From Vermamoeba vermiformis (Eukaryota > Tubulinea > Echinamoebida): a stretch of DNA of 64,000 bases. Below, piece after piece: positions 45,301-58,515 of the stretch. The stretch's first letter is position 1, and each line of letters starts with the position of its first letter. The position numbers and the translations under genes are program-made. The stretch is taken from the NCBI GenBank assembly GCA_045837725.1, contig JBEWZL010000287.1, positions 62,001-126,000 on the forward strand, in the 5' to 3' direction. The notes below the pieces were generated by a model, which did not search any database, was not told the DNA's origin, and was given only the letters and a program-made list of their open reading frames with translations.

Positions 45301-46652
45301 ACAGAGCACATGCACTTAATGAAAGCGGAAAAATATATTCGAGAGAAAAATCAGCTTGAGTATTACTTACAAAGGGGCTTTGAAATTCTTGCTCGCTTGC
45401 CAAGCTTTGTAAAGAGAGATATGTTGATGGTTGAGGCTTTCTTTCGGTTAGGTAAGAAAAACTATGTGTTGGCACATAACCTAATATTTTGTGGCAGATA
45501 AGAATAACTCAAATGACATTTTGAAGCATTTGAATGCTTCACTTGATAAACAACCATATTATGATCAGCATTCTTTTGATATTATGATACATAAAGCAGT
45601 AATATTGCACCAACTTAAGCACTTTGAAGAAGCATTGGAGTGTTATGAAGAAATGTCTGAGATGCCGAACAGAGATCCCACTTTTGACATTGAGGCAGCA
45701 ATGGAAGCAGCAAAAAAGCAGCAGACAATTCCATGGCCCTTCAAATTTAGAACATACACGGCTGATAAACAACACCAAGTATGGACCAAAGAGGAAATAC
45801 TCATGCTATTTATAATTCATCCAAATGCAGTTACATCAGCCAAGAAAAACCTCATGAAAAACAAAACCCAACAGGATGCAATACAATTCATGTTGTGTGA
45901 AATTGATGCAGCAGAAGCTCAAATGGAAAACCAACAAGAGTGCTATGCACATATTTATCCTGCTGACTATTTATTTGAAAAGTTTTTCAAAAACACCACT
46001 CTCAAGTTCATTGACTCAATTCCAAATGTTTCTGTACACTTTAAGTCAGAATTATCAAAGGTTCTTGATCAAAGTGGTAACTTTGATACTAGTGAGCGTA
46101 TTTTACCTTTCTTATGGCAATTACAGCCCAAATCCAAAGGTAAGGAGCTTATGTGACAGTAACTAAGCTGATTTTTACATAGATAATATGACTTTGCTTT
46201 GGTATCCAGTTCACCCTTGTGCCATTCCATATCTTTTAGCAAATGGAATTTCTCCTGATGAAAATGGTGCCAAATTCTATCCAAACATAAATTCATGTGC
46301 AAAACACTATGGAGGAAGTGACCACAGCATTCCTTTGTCTGTTAGTCCCCATGCATTTGATAGAGGGGGCTATTACTCCATGGCACTTTTGGTTGAAGTA
46401 GATTCAATTGCAGCCAAGCAGAATACAGTAACGAAAGCTACAGCCGAGAAAATAGATTGGTACATGCTCCCAAGTATGTTTTAACCTTGTGCATCAATCC
46501 ATTATTAACGTACCTTTGTAGTGGTAACTATTCATGACAAGGCACATATTGGAGCAATTTGCTACATTGCCATTATAGTGGAGAGCAGATATTGGAAAAA
46601 CAAAATCTGTCTGACAGGTGGCAAATACCATTTTCCAGGTCATCGATTCTGA
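42331..46652 (+). CDS. Large F-box and helical-repeat protein, mostly CpG-depleted
   Basis: Exon 1 (42331-42363, MDYQPDTINIT) joins to 42501-43214, with an F-box-like start ELPDGALDSILSEL...VMNFRLVSKSFQRVTDRV. The frame continues through exons 43260-43982, about 44030-44513, a micro-exon at 44567-44584, 44631-44728, 44775-45245, 45296-45448, 45500-46139, 46185-46474 and 46522-46652, all in phase. The C-terminal half has TPR-like pairs (YLNSALQENPFNGQLCLTKARI, HLNASLDKQPYYDQHSFDIM) around 44960-45650. Base use changes sharply at the intron after 43214: almost no CpG beyond it. No known family recognised beyond F-box and TPR-like repeats. It could be an SCF adaptor built from a fused gene (inference). 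Confidence 0.65.
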
Positions 46653-47256
46653 TCAGAACAGGACAAAGGCTCCCTACAAACGGAACTTTAATTTTAAGAA
46701 GCTTTAACTTAATAAATTTATAAATAATAAATAACTTCGTCACTGAGACTTAGTTGTTAAATTTCGACGGATTGCTCCGTTGAATTAAACAGAAGAGAAA
46801 AATCCAAGCGTCAAAAAGATTATTTGCAGAGGTGAATACTAAATGACGCCGTTTTCGGCACAATATAAAATAGAATTAGATCAAAAAAATTAACTTGCAA
46901 TTCAGAACAACTTAGGTCAAAATTAAAAAACTATAGTTTGTGGAAACTGGGATACAACTTACTAATTTTAAAGATTTTTTGCCTTATAAATGGAAGGGAC
47001 TTCACATATTCCCATCCTCAGATGAAGAAGATTATGCGTCAAACTGGAATTCCTTTACGATCGTAGACTAAGCACTTCCACCTATTTTTCTTGTGTAAAG
47101 ATCCATACGGTGAATTCCGAACTTAATTGAGTCGTGGTTAAGTGCGGGAGAAATTCAGACTTTGGCGAATTTGCTTGCTGAACAAAGAGACGCGTTCAAC
47201 AATTATTTTTTTATCTCACAAACGTTGAAGCACACAATAGTAATTGATCTAACACC
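46653..47256. other. Intergenic region before inositol dehydrogenase
   Basis: About 604 bp, 3' of the CpG-poor gene and 5' of the next plus-strand gene. CpG returns to normal here (for example around 46750-47110). No gene recognised. Confidence 0.4.
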
Positions 47257-49024
47257 ATGAGCGCATCAGCTATTCAACACAAAGGTACGCATCTCAGATT
47301 CTGAGCGGTTTTACACGAGATCATTCATAAAACAGTTTAATTGACAATTAATATGCATGATATGATATGCAAAAATATCCGACATGCAACAATCAACACA
47401 AGAAAGCGCTTTGAAGCGTTTCAAAGCGAAATCTGTTTTTTATTGAAACGTTGCATTTTTAAATTGGGTAAATTAATATTGGTCTACGCGTAGATCATTA
47501 ATACAGCGTCGAATATATTTTTAATATAAATAAAGATATTAAATTATATCAGGACGCTTGTCATCTGTAAATAATTTTTCAACGCTTTCTTTGCAAACCA
47601 AGAATCTCTAACGATCGCGTATTAATTTATTTATATTCAGTCGTTAAGGTTTGCCTTTGCGGTGGAGGACGTATTGGTACTGTTCACTTGCGCGATCTTT
47701 TGGGATCTCATCGTGTCAAGCTGACTGCCATCGTCGAGGTTGTTGAAAAGAGACGATTGGTAAGTTATATATTAATTTATGATGTGAAATACGGTAATCA
47801 TTTAATTAATCTTAATACTACTCTAAATCCGACTTTGCAACGGCTAGATCAAATCCAAAATCTTTAGACAACAACTTTTGAATTTATATCTCATATCGTA
47901 TAATAGGAAATGGTCTCTCAAGCTGGTTGCAAAGGTTACGCTACCTTGGACGATGCTATGGCCGATAAAGAGGTGCGTGTACATCCAACAAAAGACACTC
48001 CTTAATTTCAACACCATAATATTACATTCGTATTAATTACAGTTATTATAGAACCAATTCGATGCTGTTCTTATCTGCACTCCCACTGGCTCTCACCACG
48101 AGCTTGTTATCAGTAAGTCAGATGCGAATCCCTATTTTCTCGCAGTAGCATTATCTTCTGGACTTCCTTTAACGCTTATTCTAATAATAGAGGCTTTGAA
48201 CGCTAACTACCCCGTTTTCTGCGAGAAGCCCATCTCATTGGACATCAACGCCGTCGATGAGTGCTACAACCTCGCCAAGCAGAAGAACCAGATCTTGTTG
48301 TGTGGTACGTACTCGATATAAGATATCACCTTAATATATAGACAGTAGGTCCCGAGCAGCGACTAATATCTTACTTTCAGCTTACCAACGACGATTTGAC
48401 CCGAGCTTCGTTAAGCTCCAAAAGGCCGTTCGCAGCGGTGAACTCGGCAAAGTGCACGTGATCAAGACCACTTCGCGCGATCACCCCTTGCCTTCCTTCG
48501 AGTTCTTGAAGACCTCTGGTGGCATCTACCACGACTGCGGCAGCCACGACATTGACGTCGTTCGTTGGGTCTTGGGCGAGGAGCCTATTGAAGTGTACAG
48601 CACTGCTCACGCCTTCTTGGGTCCCATCAAGGAAATGAACGACTACGACACCGTTGTTATGATCTTGAAGTTCCCTTCTGGCGCTACTGCCATGATCGAT
48701 TTGGATCGCACATCCGCTTACGGATACGACCAACGCATTGAAGTCTCTGCCGAAAAGGGCATGATTCAAGCTGAAAACAAGAGTGCCACCACCGTCGTCA
48801 CCAGCACTGCTGGCGGAGTTGCTCGCGACAAGATCAGCCACACTTTTACCGACAGATACGACGATGCTTACCGTTTGGAACTCGAACATTTCGTTGACTT
48901 GGTTTTGGGCATTGAGACCAAGCCTATGTTGACCCACGAAGACGTTCGCCGCGTTTCGCTCATCGCTGACGCTTGCCACAAATCCGCTCAAACTGGCGTT
49001 CCCGTCAAGCTCAACTTGGTTTAA
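47257..49024 (+). CDS. Gfo/Idh/MocA-family oxidoreductase, inositol 2-dehydrogenase-like
   Basis: NAD(P)-dependent enzyme; best guess myo-inositol 2-dehydrogenase, oxidising inositol to an inosose in the cytosol. Nucleotide-binding loop CLCGGGRIGTVHLRDL starts exon 2; CEKPISLD carries the catalytic Lys; GGIYHDCGSHDIDVVRW holds the conserved Asp and His. The start is ATG 47257 (MSASAIQHK) in a 28-bp coding first exon with a long intron to about 47640; the last large exon ends at 49024. Codons in the last exon are strongly biased to C/G endings (AAG, ATC, GAC), unlike neighbours, suggesting high expression. A 230-codon frame opposite this exon is a shadow of that bias. Confidence 0.87.
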
Positions 49025-49136
49025 GATCGGACGAAAAAGTTTTTGTATCGTGATAAGGCAATATACCAAGCCTATATATACTAGTTACAGTAAATATAAT
49101 GAAAAATCGAGCGTCATATTGTTATTTAATTACAAA

Positions 49137-50780
49137 TTATACAAGCTTCGCGACGATTTTGCCGACAACGTGGCCTTGCTTAATACGAGCGAGAGCCTTA
49201 GGAATATCCTCGAGAGGTATTATTTCGTGAACTAGGTTCTTTAATTTGTTTTCTTCAAGTAATTTTGTGACTTCTTTGCCGATAGATGCGATCTCAAGTT
49301 TAGCTTCGAGATGCGCGTTGTGACCGGAGCCTATTGTCATGGTTATACATTTCCTCATATACCTCGATATTATTTTGACTTACCTAGCAGTACGGAGTGA
49401 ATGGACATGGCTTTCGTGGCCCATTTTCCAGATGCGTAAGCCTCACCACTTGGCGTTCCAGCAACACAGACCAACCCACCGCCGAAAGTAATAGCATCGA
49501 AGGCCAAGGCAGCGCTTTCCGAGTTGATATTGTCCATCCAATAATCAACGCCTTTTCCGTTCGTGAGTTCATTGGCGCGTTCCACGATGTTCTAGAATGC
49601 CAAAACATTTAACAACCAGATCTATCGTATCATTATGCTTTATACCGTACCTCAGTATTGTAGTCGATCACGTGGTCCGCTCCGAGTGATTTAACATACT
49701 CGAAGTTCTTGGCTGAGCACGTGGCTATGACATGAAGTCCGTGTAACTTGGCGAATTGTACGGCAAAACCACCTTTTGTTGAACAACGGCTTAGTACCAA
49801 TATAACTCGTTGAATACTGTCAGTTTTGACGACTTACCAACACCTCCTGAGCCTGCTGTGACTAAAATCGTCTTTCCCTTCTCGACGTGCAACTTCTTGT
49901 GTAGTGCTTGGTACGCAGTCCAGCCAGCACAAGGCACTGCTGCCGCGTCCGTGAATGATACCTACTCGATGGTGAGCACTAGCTGGTACTATATATGATA
50001 AGTAACGTACTGATTCAGGCAAGTGCACGAGGGTCAAAGCGTCAGTCAACGAGTACTCTGCGAAGCCTCCGTCTTTCTCTTGCAAGTTGCCGTGATACAC
50101 AACGCGGTCACCTTGCTTCCATTCACTGAAAAAAAGTACATTAGAAAGGCTATTTGTATTTAATAGAGCCAAAGTACTCACGTGACACCGGATCCAACTT
50201 TATCGATGACACCTGCCACGTCAAGGCCAATAATGCGAGGATACTATCAATAATAATTAGCAATTAATATCATGCAGTAATATCGGCAATAAGGACTTAC
50301 AGAGAGCTGTTTAAAGTAGACTCCAATTTTCCAATCGACCGGATTCAGCCCGACTGCGTGCACTTTGACACGTACCTACATGTCATATTAAAACAAAATT
50401 CTTAAAGTAAAATTTAAATGCTTTCGAGAAGCAACAGCAATTTGTAGTGAGGTCAGAAAGTCGGAGGTATGCGGTGGCAAATGGAAAAAGCCAGAAGATA
50501 GTAAATAACATAATATTTAAATAATATCATATTATTTTAGGTGCTTACTTGGTTTTCTTTGGGCTCGGGAACTGGGATTTCCCTAGTCGAAAAATATCGT
50601 CAGATCTTCAAATGACAGTCAAATCACGCATCTCCCGTGTTAAATTACGTGATATTTTTTGCATATTTTATGAGATTAATTATTCTCTCAGGAGCAATTC
50701 TGAAAATTAATGGATTTGACTTACTGTAATACAATCGACTCTGGAGGACCAGGCTTCGTTAAAACTTGAGCTTTCATCAT
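49137..50780 (-). CDS. MDR zinc-type alcohol dehydrogenase / quinone oxidoreductase
   Basis: ATG 50780 (MMKAQVLTKPGPPES), stop 49137 (VGKIVAKLV). Medium-chain dehydrogenase blocks: VHAVGLNPVDWKIG, YPRIIGLDVAGVIDKVGSGV, GDRVVYHG, AAAVPCAGWTAYQAL, ILVTAGSGGVGGFAVQFAK (nucleotide-binding), and GADHVIDYN. The zinc ligands of true alcohol dehydrogenases are not evident, so a zinc-free NADPH quinone/enone reductase is more likely. Seven or more short introns. Substrate cannot be told. Confidence 0.85.
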
Positions 50781-51118
50781 TTTTAAGTATCGTTGCGTAA
50801 CGTTACTCGGGATATTTATTGTTTGAGTTTCGTTCGACCAGTTTTAATTTTTACATTTGGAGCACGTGTCTAGAAGCTTCTTCAGATCCGGAGCGAAGCC
50901 GAAGCCAAACCGATCCTCATTATATTTGGAACATAATTACGTTAATAAGGTATCACATATGTAGATTGTGGTGTGCGATGTGATGTGTACAAAAAAATTG
51001 AATTGAAAAGTGATTTTTTGATTTTCGACCGCGGAACCAAGACCACAATAGCCCAAATCTATTGTAAACTATTGTGATATATTTCTATATAAATAATCGT
51101 CGGATTTGCATTGGCGAA
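50781..51118. promoter_or_regulatory. Divergent region MDR reductase / ADGF
   Basis: A 338-bp gap between outward genes. A TATA-like tatataaat (51084-51095) sits about 25-35 bp upstream of the ADGF start. No further motif claimed. Confidence 0.35.
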
Positions 51119-53471
51119 ATGAGTGGAATTGGATCCAACGTTGTTGCACTTTTGCTCGTGATTTGTGTTTCATTTGCGGTGGCTACACATTACCGCATTG
51201 AGTCTAAAACAGGTAACTATAACTCATTATAATATTTAGCATCACTTTAAACCAGCTGTTTGCTCGCTTATTATTGCAATCCGTTAATTTGTTGAAAAGA
51301 CATCCACAATTTATTCTCTAAATAAATTTAAAATGCCATAAATAATATTTCAATATAATAAATTGTTGAATTACTCGGATCGAATGCTCTAGAATAGTTG
51401 GGAAATTTTTTAGCTCACAAATGAATTTTCTATCTATTGTTCGTTGAACATTTGTGTCCGGATCCCAACCAATGCACGGGCGTTTATGTATTAACATACT
51501 TTTTCAACAGATTGTGGCACTTCCGAATGTCTATCTTATTTAGCAGGCCGACAAAAATTAGTTGAAAAAGAAGAATCACTTTATTATGATGCTAATGAGA
51601 GTATGAACGACTTAGAAAAGACAGGTAATTATTTGTACATATATATTGTGAATATAATCGTCTTATTTGGACCTAATTTTTAAATTCTATTTTTAGCGGA
51701 TCAGCTCCTCGAACAACTTCGCAATGATGAAATGCGCCAAACGTTCTATTCGCCTTCATTTAACTTCCGAGACGTTAAAGAAGCAATAGAACAAAAAAGC
51801 AAGATATTTCCGCTGCTGAAGAAGATGCCTAAAGGCACGTATAATATAAAATTTTCGTATTAAAAATTCGTACTAACTTTAGCAATTAGGTGCGTTGTTA
51901 CATAACCATGGATTTATGGACAGTTGGTTTATTATTCGCAACGGAACATATCGCGACGATTGTTATATGAATACAGCCTCTAATAAGTACGTCTAAGTCA
52001 AATTTCAAAAACTCTTGAAAATTTATTAAATTTATTTTTTCATTTTTAGGTTCGCGTATTTCACTTCACCTCCTAGCGGCAGTTGGGTTAGAGTCAATGC
52101 ACTTCGAGCTCAATCGAAGAACGTTACAGACTTTGATTACAAGCTCTGGCTGACGACTCAATTTTTCACGCCCGATGACACTGTCGGAGAAGATCCGATG
52201 TGGGAAGAATTCGACGATGTTATTCGAAAGTAAGACACTCATATTACTACTATAGACCTCGTTGTTAACACGATTCAACAGAGTTTCGTTGCTGGGCTTT
52301 TATAGTCCCGTGTGGGAAGCAGCGATATTGGACGGCTTTCAAAAGCTCGTGGACGATGGAATTCAACACATTGAAGTGCGCGGCATTCACAAGCCTTATG
52401 GCGGACCTCTATTGTACAAAAACACGACGAAATTAATTCACAAGTACTTGGATCTGCTCAAACGTAAGTTCCTCATACTTCGCAAATACACCTATATTTT
52501 TTCTATCATAATGTCTCATTCATATCATTTTTAAACCAAGATCTGGCTTTTTTTTTTGATGCTAATTTGTGTGCGTTTAGAGTTCAATGAGTTCACTGGT
52601 TCCAAGCTGACTATGCGCTGGATTGTTGCAGCTGGTCGCAATCTCGGTCGAGATGCAGTGTGGCTGAAGATGATGGAGGCCGTCAATCTCCGACAGCAGT
52701 TCCCGGATCTGGTCATTGGATTTGACTTGGTCGATGAAGAAGATCGATTCTACACGTTGTTGCACTACTTGGACTTGTTCATGAAAATGGATACTTATAC
52801 TAAAAGTCATAATTTGTCCAGTAAGTCGTCAAAGAGGATCCAGCGCGTCAATTCCTAATAATTTCTTTTAGATTTGAATTATTACTTCCACGCTGGTGAA
52901 ACTTTTTGGAACAAAAAATCACACGAGAACCTCTACGATGCTGTATTATTAAATGCAAAGAGAGTTGGTAAGTTCGATCTGCTGTTAGTTTTAGATCACG
53001 CGGATCTGACGTGTTTTAGGCCATGGACTTGCGTTGAAAGATCATCCTATATTAATGCAAATGATGATTCAACAGAACATTGCCGTCGAGGTAATATTCA
53101 TACGATAATAACGTATAATTATCCATTACTAATCGTGGGTTAACCAGCTCAACCCTATCAGTAACCAACTTTTGCGTTACATTCCTGACATGAGAAATCA
53201 TCCTGCAGTAGTTATGATGAATAACGGCGTGCCAGTTACTATCAGCAACGACGATCCAATGATCTACGGCTATAACGGCTTAAGTTACGATTTTTACACT
53301 GCATACATGTCGTGGAATATTACGCTTAGAGATTTGAAACAATTGACGCAAAACTCGTTAGAATACAGCTCGTTGCGCGGTCAAGATTTGTCAAACGCGT
53401 TGGACTCTTGGCAACAAGCGTGGAAGAATTGGATCCAGTGGCTTGTTAGTCAAAAGAAAAATCTTCTCTAA
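51119..53471 (+). CDS. Secreted adenosine deaminase, ADGF/ADA2 type
   Basis: Converts extracellular adenosine to inosine. Signal peptide NVVALLLVICVSFAVATHY from ATG 51119. The ADGF-specific insert follows, then MPKGALLHNHGFMD with the HxH metal site, YYFHAGETFW with the catalytic Glu, RVGHGLALKDHP with the catalytic His, and NPISNQLLRYIPDMRNHP with ISNDDP, the Asp pair. The order, spacing and N-terminal extension are those of the ADGF/CECR1 class rather than cytosolic ADA. Exons are short with introns at, for example, 51215-51510 and 52465-52580. All catalytic positions are present. Possible role in purine signalling or nutrient salvage outside the cell. Confidence 0.93.
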
Positions 53472-53645
53472 TGTATTAAATAACAATATAATAAGACCAA
53501 AATAAAATAAGCGATTCTAATAGCATTTTTTTTCGTATGTCAAAAACGGCTCACAAACTCGTTCAGCTAAAAATTATCAATAATCGAAGTTTCTTTACCT
53601 GAAGACCATAAGGATTGTTATTTATTAATATGAAAATATAATATA

Positions 53646-56600
53646 ATGGGTAATGCACAAGGAAGGTCATTACTGCAGAAATATCAAAAGGTTGCAAGTT
53701 CGTTAACGAAATCTAAAGACGAGAGAGCAATTAAAAAAATATTCAAGGTAATAATTAATTCTCTATTAATACAATATATAAACCAACAGCATACTGATGA
53801 ATTTAAAAATAAACTCAATTTTCTGAACGGATTTTGAATTTCTATTCACAAAAATTCGTTTTTAGAAATATGACCGTGATCAAGATGGAAAATTGAACAA
53901 AGACGAAGCTCTACTTTACATAAAAGACGTTTTAGATATTTCTGGGCTTGCAAAACAGATCTGGGTAAGAAAATTAAATTTCACAACGGCTTGTTTAATA
54001 TCTAAATCATTATAGGACGATGCCATTTATCTAGATAATCCTCAAAAATATTATGATGATTTATTGGAGGCTGTATATAATCGTATGGATGAATCTCGAA
54101 AAGGATACATCGATCTGCCCCAATTAATCAAGCCTAACCAAGAATTCTATGAATTTTTGAATTCAACTGCTGAAATGCTCGAGCACCAATTCCAGACCCA
54201 AATCTTCGAGAAGTAAGTGCTATCTGAATTTTTTAGCATTTTTTTTGACGCAGATCTCGTCAACTTCGTTCTAAGTCTATTTGTGCCATATTAATTGTTC
54301 AAATATTAATATAAGCCATTACAATCGTATTTATTTCTAAAATTGCTATTGGAGCGCTGGGTATTAAGTTCTATTTTTAGAGCCATCCAAAAAGACATTG
54401 ACGAGGTTAAAAAAGCCTGCAAGGACCTAAATTTTATCAAAAGTAAGTCGAATTATTATAATTAACGTCGTTATTAACTATTCGAACGTTTCTTTTAGGT
54501 ATTCAATTCGAGTCCGTCAAGCAAGTCAATAAGATTAAATTTGTTATGCAGCCAAAGCCCGATTTTCAATTTGAATTTTTTATTCGAATTCCGCACGACT
54601 TTCCATTCGGCTATTTGAAGTGCTCAATACCGAGGGACGCGGAGACTATGAATTTGGATTACCTTGATATTCTTGAAGTAAGCCAGAACGACTATATTTG
54701 TTCATAAGGTCTATTATAGTAACCTTAATTCATATTTTTTAGCGTATTGAAAATGACGTTAATGAAGCCTGCAAAAAGAAAGAAATATCCATCGGAGATC
54801 TGTTCAAGCTATTTTTAACAGGTACGAGAATACTTAGCTTTAATTACCATCTACTTACCTAACCTTATTTATTTACTTATAGAACTAACGCGAGAATTTT
54901 CTCTGGATTTGCCTCCTGACTTCAAACTCGAATCGTTGAAACAAGTGCGTATCTACGTACACGAGCGTGGTTAGCGCTCCTCGGAAAAAAATGAAAATTT
55001 TATAAAATCACTGTTAAAGTGTTATTATGGCATATTGTAATACAGTATGCGAAACTAATGGTATTTTTGAAATAGATCTGGAAAGCGCAAAATGCAGATC
55101 TGTCGGACTCAGAAATCGAGATTGAAGTCAGTAAGACACCGCTTCACATCGACGCAATTGAAGCTGAATGCGTGTTCGGACACAAAGTGACCTTCATTCA
55201 AAGTGTCAATGTCGTTAGATTTGCTATTGACGCCACGGCATTGCCTTCACATCTCGCCGAAGCTTTTGGTACGAACATAATTTTCACTGAAACAATCATT
55301 CACTGAAACTAAAATTCACTGAAAAACCTTTCCGACGCTCTATGACGTCGTTTAAACTATAGATTATCGATCAAAATGTTAAATTAATTCATTTTTTGTT
55401 TTTAGGCATCAAAGATAGGTCACAAGATCACGCGTTAATTTCAGTGCAATTCGACGAAAATTATTTGTTGTCGCCCAAACCTCCGACAGTGAAGTTATTA
55501 CCGAGGATTGTTCAAGAAAAAGAAGACGCCGGTGAAGAAAGCAGCACTAGTCCGAGCAAAGCTGAAGCTAAAAAGGCGAAAAAAAAGTATTTGGACACTC
55601 ATTTGAACACGTTATTTTCAAGCGTTATGGTACGAACTCGAAAAAATATCACATTTTTTCACGGCAATGACAAAGATATTTTCTTAACTTTTTCACACCA
55701 AATTTTTTTTCCTCCAATTTTCATCGCGATATAAATAACATCGATGATAATGCATCAATATAACAGTGAATTTTTCCCGGTATTAATATGAAAAATTTTT
55801 TGTTCAGCTGTTGATCGTACAACATTACTTGCAACAACGCTGGCCTACCGTTTTAAGCACTGAAATGCCAGACGTGTCAAAAATAACTCCAGCGACAGTT
55901 TATTCGGCCCAAAGCCCTGAACCTGCGCCAGTTTCTCCACCGGCCGCTAAACCAGTGCGAAGAAATCCGGTTTTGCCCAAGCGAGCTCCTGCCAAATTAG
56001 CAGCGGCAAAAAAGAATCCACTTCGACGGCCAGCCGTGATTACAGTCCACAATATCAATGCTCCACCGCCACCTCCAATCTCGCCGTATCTCAATCCAGA
56101 TTCTTACAGCGGATCAGACGATTCGGACTCGGAATGCATGAATGATGAATCCAGCGAAGAACTGGCTAGCAATAATCTTAATGAAGAAGAAAATAATAAT
56201 AACAATAACGCTAATAATAATGAGAATCAACTTGATAACAATAATATCGAACAAAATAACGGTGAAGGAAATATCACACTTACATTTGATATTGGCAATA
56301 ATAATAATAATAATAGTAATAGTGACAACAATAATAATGATGGCAATAAGAAAGAAGAGCCAATCGACAAAGAGCCGTTGTTCGGAGGTGAATTCGAGGT
56401 CCAACGCGATCGAAGTGTGACAGTAGACAGCGTGACAGAAGAGGACAAAGAAGATGAAACGGTGTTTGAGAACTTGGACAACACTCGTGTGTTAGGCTTC
56501 TTAAGAACGAGCGTCTATGACTTGAAAAAGTTGATCAACACCGAGGCACAAAAACAGGTACGTTTCACGATCAAAATTTTCGTTACAATATTTGCTTTCT

Positions 56601-58397
56601 ATCATTTTAATTTTGTCGTCAATAATTCTAAATTGACAGATAACACTAGCGTAATTTTTAAGGCCATTTTTGAATTTTTTCACGCGGGAAATTTTTCAGT
56701 TAGAATCGTTCAAAATTACTAACAAATGTTCTTTTTGACTTGCAGCATCAACAAGATGTCGCAGAAGTGCGTGAATGGTTGGATCAAGGCATCAAACAAG
56801 TTGCAATTGCCAAAGCACTATCGTTGACCAAGTTGAATCCGTCAAAGGCCATGGAACTGTACATCGATGCTGGTGGTGAAGTAGAAGTCGTTGAAAAGTT
56901 GCACGACTTGACTGAGAGACAAAAATTGACTGATTGGAAGTACAAAAATTTCTTGCTCGAACTCGGCTGTTACCTCTCATTTGCGGTAGCGCAGCTCGGC
57001 GGCTATTGCTTAGTTTGCGGTCAAGAAGTTGCCCAAGCCACGAGGGCGGCACCTCTTAACATTTGCACTCGCGTAAGTCACGTGATTTTAATTGCCATAT
57101 TAGGAAATATCGCGTCTAACCGATGGTCTTCAAACTTTTAGCCGACCTGTCGATACTTCCATTGGAGATTTTTCCGAGATATTCCGATTAGTATTAGCTG
57201 TTCTTACGTGGCCCCAGAGATTGTTTCTAATCCCAACGAAGTCGATCTATTAGTAAGTCCGAAAAAGTTGACGAAACCTGCCATGTTGCAACTGACATAA
57301 TTATTTCACAGATTACGTTGTGTTATTCCGCTGCTGCCTCAACTCGAAATAATCTCATTTTCAATCCCAAACCACCTGTATGTCTTAAATTATTCCGTGA
57401 TGATGTAATGTCATCGCTCCTAACATTTATCAACCTTATCAGAATATGGAAGCACACCAAGTAGTGGCTTTACTCGATAGCATGCCTCCTGTTGAACAAA
57501 TTAAAGCCCATTGCGCAGTAAGTTCTGAATTAACGCTTATTTGCAACAATTTTTTTTGACCGGATCTGTTCTATAGAGTGAAGGCACGTTGAAGGAGTTC
57601 CTCAAATCTGTCAATCCTGCATCATATGAACAACAATACAAGTTCTTGTTTTGGTTGCTCGGTGTGGACAGAGGTCGTTTGATTCGATTGCCGTTCCATA
57701 AAAGACTACACATTATGAACACCAAGCATCAGTACATTATGACCGTCATTTGCGAGCCCGAGAGGTATCGTAGATTATCATTTACCATATTGTTTTTGAG
57801 GCACACACTAACAACCAATCATTGGCAGACGCCTCAAGTTCGAACAAGCACGCAAAAAGTACGGAAGTTTTTTCGCGTACCACGGCTCAGGAATGGACAA
57901 CTGGGTAAGTTAATCATTATAAAAATTGACTGTGAAACGTTATTAATCGTATAATTTGAAGCACGCAATTGTACGATCGGGATTGAAGAATGTAAGCAAC
58001 ACTTCATTGATGACTTCTGGAGCTGCTTTTGGACCAGGTGTTTATCTCGCAGCTGATTCTGATACTTCATTTGGCTATGCCCGGCTAGGTAACTATAATC
58101 CTATAACAATAATTTAACAGTAACATATATAACTTATCTTATGAAGGTACAACATGGCGTAACTCGAAGTGGGGTTCATCGGGTTCAGCGTTTTGTTTGG
58201 CAATTGTTGAAGTCGCAAAAGCACCAGGCGTACCGCTAGTGCCAAAGCCTTATTACGTAGTGCAAGAAGATCAATACGTGATGCCTCGTGTGTTTTTGTT
58301 TTACACGAGGCAGAAGAACTGGGCAACGACTCCTAGAATCGGTGCTAAGGCGTTGAATTTGCACAGTTATTTTAGCTCTCAAGATGTATTGTTCTAA
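53646..58397 (+). CDS. EF-hand protein with PARP6/8-type ADP-ribosyltransferase domain
   Basis: Begins MGNAQG, compatible with N-myristoylation, then an EF-hand loop DRDQDGKLNKDE (53870-53920; Asp 1, 3, 5, Gly 6, Glu 12) and a degenerate second loop at GYIDLPQLI. The middle contains FIRIPHDFPFGYLKCSIP (RWD-like in feel; not certain), basic and acidic linkers and an Asn-run region (56160-56360). The C-terminal part from about 56900 follows PARP6/PARP8: YCLVCGQE...ICTRPTC Cys module, FFAYHGSGMDNWHAIVRSGL with the HG motif, GAAFGPGVYLAADSDTSFGYA, and a final ALNLHSYF. A domain of this kind is mono-ADP-ribosylating in humans. The EF-hand plus PARP6/8 combination is unfamiliar to me. About 18 exons. 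Confidence 0.85.
56186..56350 (+). repeat. Asn-codon (AAT/AAC) low-complexity tract
   Basis: Repeated AAT/AAC codons encode asparagine runs inside the PARP gene (for example NNNNNNANNNENQ and later NNNNNN). Seen directly. Length-variable by replication slippage. Confidence 0.85.
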
Positions 58398-58428
58398 CGT
58401 TTTGTACATAAATCTGAAATTTTTGCTG

Positions 58429-58443
58429 AGGGTTAGGGTTTAA
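58429..58443 (+). repeat. Two telomere-like GGGTTA units
   Basis: gagggttagggttta lies 3' of the PARP stop. Only about two units, too few to call an interstitial telomere. Confidence 0.35.
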
Positions 58444-58515
58444 CTAAACAAATTGCAGCTGAACAGCGAAATTCCAGACAAGTGGATCCAAAAAGATACA
58501 TATATTGGCTATTAA

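Noticed and set aside
48377-49069. Long 230-codon minus-strand ORF
   Set aside because: Antisense to the inositol dehydrogenase last exon, whose GC-ending codon bias keeps the opposite frame open. No domain visible.
58429-58443. Interstitial telomere
   Set aside because: Only about two GGGTTA units.
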